This document shows, piece by piece, positions 46,235 through 57,761 of a stretch of DNA of 64,000 nucleotides. The position numbers and the translations under genes are program-made. Location of the stretch: the NCBI RefSeq assembly GCF_003574035.1, contig NZ_QWKY01000001.1:92246-156245 (forward strand), read 5' to 3'. The notes beneath the pieces were generated by a model that did not search any database, was not told the origin of the DNA, and saw only the letters and a program-made list of their open reading frames with translations. This stretch comes from Meiothermus hypogaeus. GTDB taxonomy: Bacteria; Deinococcota; Deinococci; Deinococcales; Thermaceae. How positions within the stretch are numbered: the stretch's first letter is position 1; each line of letters begins with the position of its first letter.

Positions 46235-47272
46235 ATGCTAATTATTCTGAAACATGGTTCGGGGCCTCAGGAGATCGAGTCGGTGGTGGCAGAAGTGCGA
46301 CGGGTCGGCTACCGGCCCCACGTCTCTGAGGGCAAGCACACCACCCTGATTGGGGCCATCGGCAAGGGGCCTACCCCGGAGCTCTTGGATCATTTTCGCG
46401 CACTTTCTGCCGTGCAGGACGTGATTCCCATCTCCAAGCCCTACAAGCTGGCTTCGCTCGAGGTCTCGCCCAAGCCCACAGTTTTGCGCTGGAACAGCGG
46501 CGCTACAGGCGGGGGCGAGGTGCTCATAGCCGCCGGGCCCTGCGGGGTGGAAAGCCTGGAGCAAACCCTTACCGCTGCCCGTTATGTCAAGAAGCACGGC
46601 GCACAGATGCTCCGGGGCGGCGCTTTCAAGCCCCGCACCTCGCCCTACAGCTTTCAGGGCATGGGCCAAGAAGGGCTGGAAATCCTGGCTGAAGCCCGTC
46701 GCCAGACTGGCCTGCCCATCGTGACCGAGGTGGTTTCGCCGGAGCAGGTAGACCTGGTGGCCACCTATGCCGATGTGCTGCAAATTGGCGCCCGCAACGC
46801 GCAAAACTTCGCCCTGCTGCAAGCGGCGGGCAGGTCGGGGCGGGCCGTCATGCTCAAGCGAGGCATGAGCATGACCCTGGAGGAGTTCTTGATGTCGGCA
46901 GAGTACGTGCTGGCCCAGGGCAACATGCAGCTCATCTTGGTCGAGCGCGGTATCCGCACCTTCGAGAAGTCCACCCGCTTCACCCTGGACGTCTCAGCGG
47001 TGCCGGTGCTTAAGAGCTGGACGCACCTTCCGGTCTGGATAGACCCCTCCCACGCAGCCGGCAAGCGAGACTGGGTGACTTCGCTGGCGCTGGCAGGCCT
47101 GGCCGCCGGGGCCGATGGGCTGATTGTGGAAACCCACCCCGAGCCCGAAAAAGCCCAGTCCGACGCGGCCCAGCAACTCACCGAAAGCCAGTTCGCCGAT
47201 ATGATGCGCAAGGTCAGGGCCCTCCTACCTGCCCTGGGGCGCCGGTTGACACAGGAACTCGAGCCCGCCTGA
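46235..47272 (+). CDS. aroF: 3-deoxy-7-phosphoheptulonate (DAHP) synthase
   Basis: DAHP synthase joins phosphoenolpyruvate and erythrose-4-phosphate, the first step of aromatic amino-acid synthesis. The 345-aa product is of the type I-beta class. An N-terminal ferredoxin-like regulatory domain (MLIILKHGSGPQEIESVVAE, ~1-70), known to bind Tyr or Phe in Thermotoga, precedes the catalytic barrel. The barrel carries AAGPCGVES, RGGAFKPRTSPYSFQG, LKRGMSMTLEEFL, the metal site at WIDPSHAAGKRDWV and ETHPEPEKAQSDA. The start at 46235 has AGGAGG 7 nt upstream, right after the attenuator's T run. tyrA follows beyond repeat copy 4. The enzyme is thus probably controlled by both attenuation and feedback inhibition. 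Confidence 0.95.
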   Translation: MLIILKHGSGPQEIESVVAEVRRVGYRPHVSEGKHTTLIGAIGKGPTPELLDHFRALSAVQDVIPISKPYKLASLEVSPKPTVLRWNSGATGGGEVLIAAGPCGVESLEQTLTAARYVKKHGAQMLRGGAFKPRTSPYSFQGMGQEGLEILAEARRQTGLPIVTEVVSPEQVDLVATYADVLQIGARNAQNFALLQAAGRSGRAVMLKRGMSMTLEEFLMSAEYVLAQGNMQLILVERGIRTFEKSTRFTLDVSAVPVLKSWTHLPVWIDPSHAAGKRDWVTSLALAGLAAGADGLIVETHPEPEKAQSDAAQQLTESQFADMMRKVRALLPALGRRLTQELEPA

Positions 47273-47292
47273 ACCGCCGCCAATGGCGATTT

Positions 47293-47458
47293 ATACCAGA
47301 TTCGGTTAGTTCGGCGCCGGATGGCGGCGAACTAACCCGACCGAAGTTATCCGCGTAGCGGAGGGCGATACCGCCCCTTGGAAGGGAGTGCTCTAGGATT
47401 CAAAAAGATAGCCTCTGGGGATCTTTGGTTTGGATGATTATCTTTTTGAATCCGGTAT
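47293..47458 (+). repeat. Two-hairpin intergenic repeat, copy 4 (166 bp, one 38-bp insert)
   Basis: It has the orientation of copy 1. Hairpin 1 is GGTTAGTTCGGCGCC paired with GGCGGCGAACTAACC. Hairpin 2 has GATAG/TTATC in place of GACAG/CTGTC, a compensatory change. A 38-bp unit (47346-47383) is inserted between the hairpins; the same unit occurs twice in copy 5. The element separates aroF from tyrA. Confidence 0.9.
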
Positions 47459-47502
47459 TACCCATAGCCCCCAGCTCTCAGACCTGGACTTGCGACATTT
47501 TT

Positions 47503-48585
47503 ATGATGAAGCCTCTGTTTGGCAAAGTCGGTATTTTTGGCATCGGCTTGTTGGGCGGCAGCGTGGCTTTGGGAATGCGCGAGCGTTTCCTGGCCGAAGA
47601 GATTCATGCCTACGACCCCGACCCCGGGGCGCTCGAGGACGCCCTGGCCCTTCAGGTGGTGGACAAAGTTCACGCCTCGCTGGGCGACTGGGTGAGCGAA
47701 CTCGACCTGGGTGTGCTGGCTGCCCCGGTGGGGGTACTGGTGAACGAGGGCCAGAAGCTGGCTCGCTTTTCCGGCCCACACACCCTCTGGACCGATGTGG
47801 GCAGCGTCAAGGGGCCGGTTGTGGAGGCCCTTACGGGCGTGCTGCCCAACTTTGTAGGTTCGCACCCGATGGCGGGCAGCGAGAAAGCCGGTGTTGAGGC
47901 AGCCCATGCGGGGTTGTTGCAGAATGCCGTCTGGGTCATAACCCCTCATGGCAACACCGACCCCACTGCACTGTCCAAACTGCGCGATCTGGTGCAGAAC
48001 CTGGGCGCTTACCCTCTGGAAATCCCCCCTGCGTTGCACGACCGCCTGGTGGCCCGCATCTCGCACCTGCCCTATCTGCTGGCGGTGGGGCTCAACCGGC
48101 TGGTTGCGCAGGACCCGCATCAAGACCTGCTCATGTTCCTGGCCGCAGGCGGCTTTCGCGACCTGACCCGGGTGGCCTCAGGTTCTCCCCGCATGAGCCG
48201 GGACATGGTGGTGGCCAACAAAGAGGCCCTGCGCGAGGCCATCGAAGACCTGCGGGCGGTCATGCTGGAGCTGGAAAACCAGCTCGAGGCCCCTGAAGCC
48301 CTGCTAGAGACCGCCCTGGAGGCCAAACGCACCCGCGATTCGCTGCCCATCGTCAAGCGCAGCCTGCTACCGGTGATGAACGAGCTGGTGGTTCAGGTGC
48401 CCGACAAACCAGGGCAGATTGCTACGGTCTCCACGGCGCTGGGCAACGCCGGGGTCAACATCAAAAATTTCGAGGTTCTGGCCATCCGCGACGAAGGGGG
48501 GGCCATCCGCATGGGCTTTGCCACCCCTGAAGAACGCGAAGAGGCCCGCCAAATTCTGGAGGGCATCGGCTACAAAGTGCGTTGA
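47503..48585 (+). CDS. tyrA: Prephenate dehydrogenase with ACT domain
   Basis: TyrA oxidises prephenate to 4-hydroxyphenylpyruvate in Tyr synthesis. The 360-aa product has an N-terminal Rossmann domain (VGIFGIGLLGGSVALGM) and catalytic-domain motifs (VGSHPMAGSEKAGVEAA, HLPYLLAVGL, FRDLTRVASGSPRMSRDM). A C-terminal ACT domain (ELVVQVPDKPGQIATVSTAL, ~285-360) probably gives allosteric control by Tyr or another amino acid. The start is the first of two adjacent ATGs (47503 or 47506); the longer frame begins inside the repeat element. No Shine-Dalgarno is evident. Its position after aroF makes co-transcription possible unless the repeat stops it. Confidence 0.94.
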   Translation: MMKPLFGKVGIFGIGLLGGSVALGMRERFLAEEIHAYDPDPGALEDALALQVVDKVHASLGDWVSELDLGVLAAPVGVLVNEGQKLARFSGPHTLWTDVGSVKGPVVEALTGVLPNFVGSHPMAGSEKAGVEAAHAGLLQNAVWVITPHGNTDPTALSKLRDLVQNLGAYPLEIPPALHDRLVARISHLPYLLAVGLNRLVAQDPHQDLLMFLAAGGFRDLTRVASGSPRMSRDMVVANKEALREAIEDLRAVMLELENQLEAPEALLETALEAKRTRDSLPIVKRSLLPVMNELVVQVPDKPGQIATVSTALGNAGVNIKNFEVLAIRDEGGAIRMGFATPEEREEARQILEGIGYKVR

Positions 48586-48591
48586 GAAGGG

Positions 48592-49413
48592 CTACTCGAT
48601 TTTTAGGGGCACAAAATCGTGAATGACCAGTTCCGCCGGGCAGGCCACCCGCATGGGCGCAGTGGACAAACCCAGGCCCCTGGAAATATACGCCGGAACG
48701 GGGTCGTTTACCCAACCCCCGGCAAACTGCTGGCCATAGCTCGAGGACGTGAAGGCAGGGCCATACCAGGGTAGCACCACCTGCCCGCCGTGGGTATGGC
48801 CGCACAGGGTAAGGTCCACGGACCTGGGCACCTGGTACAGATAGTCCGGGTTGTGGCAGATCAGCAGACTGGCCGAAGAATCGGGCTTTTTTGCCAGCGC
48901 CTGTTCTGCACTGGGTTCGCCGTGCCACCAGTCTTCCACCCCGGCCAGATACAGGTCTTCCCTGAGTTGAACCCCCTGGTTATGAAGTAGACGAATACCC
49001 TGTTGATTGAGGTGCTGCTCGAGCTCGAGGGGCGGCACCATGGGCACTCGAGGGGGGTTTGCATTCGACCTTTTGGACAGTCCACCCTGGGGGGAGTTCC
49101 TGGGTTGGTACCCGTTAAAACGGTAATCGTGGTTGCCCCAGACCGCCCAGGTGCCCAGGGGGGCTTTTAGCCTGCCGAGTTCCTCGAGGGTCGGCAACAC
49201 CTGATGCCGGCGGCCCGAATCGGTGAGGTCGCCGGTAATTACAATCAGGTCGGGGTGCTCGGCCAGGGTGGCCTCTACCCAGCGCTTCACAGAGCCGCGG
49301 CGGATGAAAAACCCGATATGCAGGTCGGAAAGATGAGCGACCCGCAAGGGAGCCTGCAGGCCCCGCAAGGCGCGCCGGTAATGCTGGACGGTGAAGGTGT
49401 AGCTGAAAATCAC
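48592..49413 (-). CDS. Metallophosphoesterase (YaeI-like), copy A
   Basis: The 273-aa product is a calcineurin-like phosphoesterase. The metal-binding motifs are visible: VAHLSDLHIG (Asp-His), VITGDLTD (Gly-Asp), VWGNHDYR (Gly-Asn-His-Asp), ICHNPD and LCGHTHGGQV (Gly-His-x-His). Relatives such as YaeI and LpxG-like proteins act on phospholipid or nucleotide phosphoesters near the membrane; the substrate here is unknown. An insert of about 30 residues rich in Asn and Pro (NSPQGGLSKRSNANPPRVP) follows the GNHD motif and is missing in copy B. It lies 21 nt downstream of copy B, and tyrA converges on it 6 nt away. Confidence 0.9.
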   Translation of the reverse strand: MIFSYTFTVQHYRRALRGLQAPLRVAHLSDLHIGFFIRRGSVKRWVEATLAEHPDLIVITGDLTDSGRRHQVLPTLEELGRLKAPLGTWAVWGNHDYRFNGYQPRNSPQGGLSKRSNANPPRVPMVPPLELEQHLNQQGIRLLHNQGVQLREDLYLAGVEDWWHGEPSAEQALAKKPDSSASLLICHNPDYLYQVPRSVDLTLCGHTHGGQVVLPWYGPAFTSSSYGQQFAGGWVNDPVPAYISRGLGLSTAPMRVACPAELVIHDFVPLKIE

Positions 49414-49434
49414 CCCGTTATACTACCGAAAGCT

Positions 49435-50310
49435 CTAGCCTTCGGGAATGAAGTCAAACACCACGAGTTCGGCTGGGGCGTTTATGCGCAGAGGGAGCAC
49501 GGTCATGCCCAGCCCCCGCGAGACAAACCCTGGAACCGGAGGGGAGGCCGGGCCAAGACCCGGGCTGTACCAACCACCCAGATAGGCCTGTTGATAGTGC
49601 GAGGGGGTCCAGGGGGCCCCGATACCCGGCAGGTAAACCTGTCCTCCATGGGTATGTCCGCTCAGCAACAGATGAACCGGCAAATCCTGGTAAAAATCCC
49701 AAAAATCGGGGTTGTGAACCAGAGCCAGACTGGCCTTGCCCTTCCGATACCCATCCAGGGAAGCTTTGGGGTTGGCTTCCTCGGCCCAGTAGTCGTCTAC
49801 CCCACTCAGGTACAGGTCGTCGCGCACCCACAAACCCTGGTTGGTGAGCACGCCTACCCCATGTTTGGGCAACTGTGCGCCCAGGTATCGCTTGACCTGG
49901 GGCAGCCCGTTATCGTGGTTGCCCCAGATGGCAAACACCCCCAGCGGGGCCCGCAGCCCGCCCAGGGCCGCCAGCAAACCCTGCAGGTCGGGACTGGCTG
50001 CGCGGTAGAAGCCCTTGAGCCATTCCAGGCGCAACCCGGACTCGACCAGGTCACCGGTAATGACCACCAGGTCGGGCTTTTCGGCGTTGGCCGCCCGTAC
50101 CCAGGCCTGCACCGAGGTCGCGTGTACCCAGAAACCATAGTGCAGGTCGCTCAGCTGAACCACCCGCAAAGGTCGGTCAAGTCCGGGCAAGACCCGGCGA
50201 TGGCGGTTAATCTGAAACTGGAAGCTGCTGCCAACCGCCAGCGCGCTCGCGCCTGAAAGAGCTACCCCCCCAAGGCCAAGCAGGGTCAGGAAGCGCCGAC
50301 GGCTCAACAT
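49435..50310 (-). CDS. Metallophosphoesterase (YaeI-like), copy B, Tat-exported
   Basis: The 291-aa product has a twin-arginine-type signal (SRRRFLTLLGLGGVALSG), so it is probably folded before export. The phosphoesterase domain carries LSDLHYG, VITGDLVE, WGNHDNG, LVHNPD and LSGHTHGGQ. It is collinear with copy A over the whole domain, including the ends YSPGLGPASPPVPGFVSRGL and VNDPVPAYISRGL, so the pair arose by duplication. One copy seems exported and the other lacks a clear signal, which suggests division of work across the membrane. The substrate is not known. Confidence 0.9.
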   Translation of the reverse strand: MLSRRRFLTLLGLGGVALSGASALAVGSSFQFQINRHRRVLPGLDRPLRVVQLSDLHYGFWVHATSVQAWVRAANAEKPDLVVITGDLVESGLRLEWLKGFYRAASPDLQGLLAALGGLRAPLGVFAIWGNHDNGLPQVKRYLGAQLPKHGVGVLTNQGLWVRDDLYLSGVDDYWAEEANPKASLDGYRKGKASLALVHNPDFWDFYQDLPVHLLLSGHTHGGQVYLPGIGAPWTPSHYQQAYLGGWYSPGLGPASPPVPGFVSRGLGMTVLPLRINAPAELVVFDFIPEG

Positions 50311-50381
50311 GCTTCTTTAGTGTACGTCCAGACCCAAACCAAACCTACTGCGCGCGAACATCGTAAGCAGATAGCGCAGGG

Positions 50382-53411
<3,030 letters not shown>

Positions 53412-53680
53412 ATCCAAACGCGATTGTACCCTGTCTGAATGAGAATGAATGGGGTATTTGGGTACTTTAGAGCGTTATTCACAAGAATCCAGCTATGCGG
53501 CGTGAGAAATCTTCTGTCATAGACAGAACAAGTACATTATTCGGAATGTCACTTGGAGTTCAACCGATTTGATCGTAAGCACCACAGAAAAGCCAGAAAC
53601 CGTTCTTTCCTGGAATACCCACAGAAAGCTCCCAACCAGATTCTAACGTTTTGCTGACCAGCTTTTTATACACTCTGGAC
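53412..53680. other. Divergent promoter region between secA and the secreted-protein gene
   Basis: It holds the secA -10 box TACAAT (minus, 53423-53428) and the opposite TACACT box at 53669-53674. A short perfect hairpin TCTGTC-ata-GACAGA lies at 53513-53527. The stretch is AT-richer than its neighbours and contains no credible ORF. Confidence 0.5.
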
Positions 53681-54367
53681 ATGTTCCGGGTATTGTTCAT
53701 GCTATTTCTGCTGGGCAGTCCAGCCCTGGCTCAGCTTTGTGACCAACCTTTTTCACCGACCAGGCCGGGCTGGGAATGGCAGTACCGGGTTACCGGAGAA
53801 CGCGGTAGCACCTATTCGATCCGCAAGACCAGCATCACCGATGGCAGCTTTACCCAGGTTCGCCAGACTGCGGGTGGTAGGGAGGAATTGAAATACCGTT
53901 GTACCCTTGAAGGCATCTTCCCAGTAGATTTCGGCGGCAGTGGGAGCAACCGGGTCGAGGCGGGAGGGCAGCCGGTTAGCTACGACCTCGAGGTGGTCAA
54001 GGTGACCGGAGTCGCCATACCCGACTACGACACCTGGGCAGTGGGCAATAACTGGAGGCTGGTAATTGAAGTACGTGGAACCGGTCAGCAAGGGCCTTTG
54101 CGCTTTAACATTAGCGGAACCCTCGAGACCACCTACCGGGTTGTGGCCCTGGAAAACGTCAGCACCCCTGCGGGTCGTTTTACGGCCTACAAACTCCAGA
54201 CCACCTTTGCTACCCGAATGCGGGCCAACGCTGGCCCCATCAGCATTCCCTTCAACTTCGAAAGCCAGGGCACCAGCTGGTATGCCGAAAATGTGGGGCT
54301 GGTCAAAAGCATTCAAAAGTCCCGTGAGGGTGAAAACGTTACCGAGCTGATCGCTTTGCGGAAGTAA
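53681..54367 (+). CDS. Secreted DUF3108-like protein
   Basis: The product (228 aa) has a signal peptide (MFRVLFMLFLLGSPALAQ). The mature part is all-beta, beginning with two Cys about 55 residues apart (LCDQPF and YRCTLEG). The pattern GWEWQYRVTGERGSTYSIRK ... GRFTAYKLQTTF ... GTSWYAENVGLVKSI resembles DUF3108/YcfA-type lipocalin-like periplasmic proteins. Lipid or small hydrophobic ligand binding is a weak inference. TACACT lies 6 nt before the ATG without a Shine-Dalgarno, so the mRNA looks leaderless; an ATG at 53651 is rejected because it lies upstream of that box. Confidence 0.65.
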   Translation: MFRVLFMLFLLGSPALAQLCDQPFSPTRPGWEWQYRVTGERGSTYSIRKTSITDGSFTQVRQTAGGREELKYRCTLEGIFPVDFGGSGSNRVEAGGQPVSYDLEVVKVTGVAIPDYDTWAVGNNWRLVIEVRGTGQQGPLRFNISGTLETTYRVVALENVSTPAGRFTAYKLQTTFATRMRANAGPISIPFNFESQGTSWYAENVGLVKSIQKSREGENVTELIALRK

Positions 54368-54377
54368 GGCGTAAGGC

Positions 54378-55358
54378 TCAAGGCGCGCGACTCAGCGGCA
54401 GATAGGCCGCCGCCGGCAGGTTGAGCTGGTTTTGCGGGTTCTGCGCCTGGGTACGCCAGGCCGCCAGGGCAATCATGGCTCCGTTGTCGGTGGCCAGACC
54501 CCTTGGTGGGAACAGAATTCGCAGTCCAGCTGCCTGCAAGTGGGCTTTAAGCGCTGCATTTTGCGCTACCCCTCCGGTCACCAGCAGCGTTCTGAGGCCG
54601 CTGTGCAGGGCCGCACGGGTCACCACCTGAGCGATATGCTCCACCGCCACTTGCTGGAACCGGGCGGCAATGTCGGCCGGTGCATAGCCCTTTTCAAGGG
54701 CCCTGGCCACAGCGGTCTTCAGGCCCGAGAAACTGAAGGCAAAGCCTTCCTGGCCCTGTAGCGGAACCCCCAGGGGCACCCTGCTGGCGTCGCCTTGTTG
54801 GGCCAGTCTTTCTATTTCGGGCCCCCCGGGGTAGCCCAGGCCGAGCAGCCGGGCCGACTTGTCGAAGGCTTCACCGGCGGCATCGTCCAGGGTAGCCCCC
54901 AGCAGCCTGTAGGTTCCCCAGGCGGGCACTTCGAACAGGTGGGTATGTCCACCGGAGGCAATTAGGGCCAGGAATGGGGGTTCGACCTCGGGGTGTTCGG
55001 CCAGCGCTGCATAAATGTGGCCCTCGAGGTGATGCACCGCAACGAACGGCTTGCCCAGGGCAAAAGCCAGCCCTTTGCCGTAGGTATAACCCACCAATAA
55101 GGCCCCTATCAGGCCCGGCCCCCGGGTAGCGGCAACCAAATCGAGTTGGGAAACTTCAATTCCCCCCTCCAGAAGTGCTTGTTGCACCAAACCATCAATC
55201 ACCTGGGTGTGTTCGCGGGAGGCCAGCTCGGGCACCACCCCCCCATAGCGCTGGTGCAGCAGGGTTTGCGAGGCCACCAGGTTGACCACTACGCTTCCGT
55301 CTCGCACCAGGCCCACGCCGGTATCGTCGCAGGAGGTGTCTATGCCCAGAATCCACAC
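54378..55358 (-). CDS. tsaD: tRNA N6-adenosine threonylcarbamoyltransferase
   Basis: TsaD transfers the threonylcarbamoyl group to A37 of ANN-decoding tRNAs, with TsaB, TsaE and TsaC. The 326-aa product has the metal-binding HLEGH (VAVHHLEGHIYAAL), the kinase-like DTSCDDTG near the start, GGHTHLF, TLDDAAGEAFDKSARLLGLG and VTGGVAQNAALK. It starts at a GTG (55358) giving VWILGIDTSCDD, the normal beginning; the longer upstream frame overlaps the divergent moxR and is rejected. An AAGGA-like site lies upstream. It converges on the DUF3108-like gene, 10 nt away. Confidence 0.96.
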   Translation of the reverse strand: MWILGIDTSCDDTGVGLVRDGSVVVNLVASQTLLHQRYGGVVPELASREHTQVIDGLVQQALLEGGIEVSQLDLVAATRGPGLIGALLVGYTYGKGLAFALGKPFVAVHHLEGHIYAALAEHPEVEPPFLALIASGGHTHLFEVPAWGTYRLLGATLDDAAGEAFDKSARLLGLGYPGGPEIERLAQQGDASRVPLGVPLQGQEGFAFSFSGLKTAVARALEKGYAPADIAARFQQVAVEHIAQVVTRAALHSGLRTLLVTGGVAQNAALKAHLQAAGLRILFPPRGLATDNGAMIALAAWRTQAQNPQNQLNLPAAAYLPLSRAP

Positions 55359-55458
55359 AGTCCGATTTTCCTTAGCTGAGCCTTTGGGGTCAAGCCAAAA
55401 ACCTAAATTGCGGATTGGAGCCTGCCCGCGCGCCGGATGCCGCGGGTAGTATAGGCAT

Positions 55459-56367
55459 GTGAGTGAGGCTCGATTCCAACTTTCGGCCCTGCAAACTGCA
55501 CTTTCGCAGGTTTTGTTTGGGCAGGAGCGGGTTATACAGGAACTACTGGCTACCACGGTGGCGGGCGGTCATGCCCTACTGGAGGGGCTGCCGGGGCTGG
55601 GCAAAACCCTGCTGGCCAAAGCCTTTGCCGAGGCCAGCGGGCTTTCCTACCGCCGCATCCAGTTCACCCCCGACCTGCTGCCCGCCGACGTAACCGGAAC
55701 CGAAATTCTGGAAGACGGGCAGTTCGTGTTTCGCCAGGGGCCCATTTTTGCCCAGGTGGTGCTGGCCGACGAGATCAACCGGGCCACCCCCAAAACCCAG
55801 TCGGCACTGCTGGAAGCCATGCAGGAGCGCGGCGTAACCGTCAGCGGCATCCGCTATGCCCTGCCCGAGCCTTTTATCGTGCTGGCCACGCAGAACCCCC
55901 TGGAACTCGAGGGCACCTACCCCCTTCCGGAGGCGCAGTTAGACCGTTTTATGTCGAAAATTACCGTGCAGGCACCCCCCCGGGCCACCTGGATAAAAAT
56001 TCTTTCCGAAGAGCCGGCCGACCCGGAGCCGGTGCCCGGGCTGGATTTGCTCCTGGCCCGTGCCGAATCGCGGCAGGTGGTGGTGAGCCAGCCTGCGCTC
56101 GAGGCCATTGCCAACACCGCCCAGCTTGCCAGCGAAGAAAAGCATATTCGCATGGGGCTTTCTCCCCGGGGAGCCAAAGCCTGGCTGAACCTGGCCAGAG
56201 CCCTGGCCTACCTCTCGGGCCGCGCGCACTTAGACTGGGACGACCTGCGCAGCGCAGCCATGCCCACCCTCTCGCACCGGCTGCTCCTGACCGAAGAGGC
56301 CCAGTTCGAGGGCATTCAGGTAGCCCAGATTATCCAGGATTTACTGCGCCGCACCATGCCCAAATAG
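55459..56367 (+). CDS. MoxR-family AAA+ ATPase
   Basis: The 302-aa product has Walker A GLPGLGKTLLAKAFA, Walker B VVLADEINRATPKTQSALLEAM, sensor 1 VLATQNPLELEGTYPLPEAQ and an arginine-finger region RFMSKITV. MoxR proteins act as chaperones, usually with VWA-domain partners; the VWA proteins at 27.0 and 42.7 kb are candidate partners but lie apart. It starts at a GTG with TAGTAT 6 nt before it and no Shine-Dalgarno, a leaderless arrangement. It diverges from tsaD and converges on the acetamidase gene with a 2-nt gap. Confidence 0.93.
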   Translation: MSEARFQLSALQTALSQVLFGQERVIQELLATTVAGGHALLEGLPGLGKTLLAKAFAEASGLSYRRIQFTPDLLPADVTGTEILEDGQFVFRQGPIFAQVVLADEINRATPKTQSALLEAMQERGVTVSGIRYALPEPFIVLATQNPLELEGTYPLPEAQLDRFMSKITVQAPPRATWIKILSEEPADPEPVPGLDLLLARAESRQVVVSQPALEAIANTAQLASEEKHIRMGLSPRGAKAWLNLARALAYLSGRAHLDWDDLRSAAMPTLSHRLLLTEEAQFEGIQVAQIIQDLLRRTMPK

Positions 56368-56369
56368 GA

Positions 56370-57305
56370 TTATTGGCTGCTCGAAAGGCGCTCCAGCACC
56401 TTTTTGGGCATCTTGCAAATCATGGTGTAGGCCGGATCGAAGATGTTGCCCAGGTCGTAGCGCACACACTGCCCCAGCAGTTGCGAAGCACTTTGAGTAT
56501 CCAGCCTGTATTGCGAAGTAAGCCAGCGCAGCATCTCACTGGTGGCGTGCTGTACACACTGGTCGAGGGGCCGGGCGTTGCCCACGGTGAAGATATACGC
56601 CGCGTTCTCTCCCCTGGGCCATCGGATGGCCTGGCCTTTGATGAGGTCTACTGAAAACTGCACATCCATGGAGATTTCGATGCCGGTGCCGGCTATTTCG
56701 CCATCACCTTGCAAGGCATGTCCATCCCCCAGGAAAAACAAAGCGCCCTCGACCAGCACCGGAAAATAGACCGTGACGCCTTCCTTAAAACCCCGGTAGT
56801 CCATGTTACCGCCGTGTGGCCCCGAGGTGGCGGTGGAGATGGCCTCACCGCGTCCCGGAGCCACCCCAAAGCAGCCCAACATGGGTTCCAGGGACAGCTC
56901 GAAACCCTCTAGCGGCCCTGCAGGCGAACGCAGGCGAGCAGTATTGGCTCGCAAATCAACCTCCCAATCCAGCCAGCGCTGCGAGCCTCTGGCCTGGGCC
57001 AGTATGGGCACATCGTCGGGGTCGACCACATTGGAAGCCAGCACCACCCCCGACCAGCCGCTGGTACGGTTGGGTCTGAGTTTTTCCAGCCTGACCGCCA
57101 GCGTATCGCCCACCTGTGCCCCTTCGACAAAAAAGGGCCCGGTCATGGGATTGCCCCTGGGGGTAACCTGCTGCAAATACCGATCCAGGCCGCCAGCATC
57201 CACACAGGTCGTAATCACGGTATCGCCCGGTGCAATGCGCAAAACGGGGGGATGGTTGCCAAGGGTGTGGTGGTAATGGGTGGGCTCGAAGGTATGAGTG
57301 GACAT
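56370..57305 (-). CDS. Acetamidase/formamidase family protein
   Basis: The product (311 aa) belongs to the FmdA/AmdA family, which hydrolyses formamide or acetamide to ammonia and the acid. Visible family features are GDTVITTCVDAGG, NPMTGPFFVEGAQVGDTL, GCFGVAPGRGEAISTATSGPHGG (key sites near 155-175), VEGALFFLGDGHALQGDGE and DQCVQHATSEMLRWL. The start at 57305 is preferred because TATGCT ends just before the alternative ATG at 57314. That leaves 9 nt to the used ATG, the same spacing as in the Skp-like gene. It lies alone, between moxR and repeat copy 5. Confidence 0.9.
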   Translation of the reverse strand: MSTHTFEPTHYHHTLGNHPPVLRIAPGDTVITTCVDAGGLDRYLQQVTPRGNPMTGPFFVEGAQVGDTLAVRLEKLRPNRTSGWSGVVLASNVVDPDDVPILAQARGSQRWLDWEVDLRANTARLRSPAGPLEGFELSLEPMLGCFGVAPGRGEAISTATSGPHGGNMDYRGFKEGVTVYFPVLVEGALFFLGDGHALQGDGEIAGTGIEISMDVQFSVDLIKGQAIRWPRGENAAYIFTVGNARPLDQCVQHATSEMLRWLTSQYRLDTQSASQLLGQCVRYDLGNIFDPAYTMICKMPKKVLERLSSSQ

Positions 57306-57338
57306 GGTTCCCATAGCATACGCATCCTTCCAGAGCTT

Positions 57339-57612
57339 ATACCGGATTCAAAAAGACAGTTTACAAAATCAAAAACACCAGAGGCTGTCTTTTTGAATCC
57401 TAGAGCACACCCCTCCCTTGAGTACCGGCGCTAGCCGGGGGCCGATGGCCCTTCACTGTCGGTCGGCGAAGAAAGCGTCTCCCTTCCAAGGGGCGTTATC
57501 GCCCTCCGCTACGCGGATAACTTCCAAGGGGCGGTATCGCCCTCCGCTACGCGGATAACTTCGGTCGGGTTAGTTCGTCACCAAATGGTGACGAACTAAC
57601 CGAATCTGGTAT
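57339..57612 (-). repeat. Two-hairpin intergenic repeat, copy 5 (274 bp, two 38-bp inserts)
   Basis: It is reversed relative to copy 1 and is the longest copy. The ends are ATACCGGATTC and GAATCTGGTAT. Hairpin 2 (57343-57401) and hairpin 1 (GGTTAGTTCGTCACC/GGTGACGAACTAACC, 57569-57602) flank an expanded centre. The centre has two tandem 38-bp units (57484-57521 and 57522-57559, differing at one base) plus a unique 76-bp piece (57408-57483). It fills most of the gap between the acetamidase and molybdenum hydroxylase genes; the remaining 150 bp hold only the leaderless start signals. Confidence 0.92.
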
Positions 57613-57761
57613 TACAAGCAACCCTGGACAGGTTTTTCATAGGCTTGTCTCGGGGGCCCAGTTCTCGAGCCGGTAGGCGCGGTCTGGGCTCTAAACCACC
57701 CTGCCGCATCCCGCGTAAGGCAGATTCCCATTACTCCCCATGTAGTGGGTAACATAGCAGC

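Noticed and set aside
47425..47502. Upstream ATG start for tyrA
   Set aside because: The first part lies in repeat copy 4; the Rossmann domain begins right after the ATG pair at 47503/47506.
55359..55556. N-terminal extension of tsaD
   Set aside because: It overlaps the divergent moxR start and lacks family sequence; GTG at 55358 gives the normal N-terminus.
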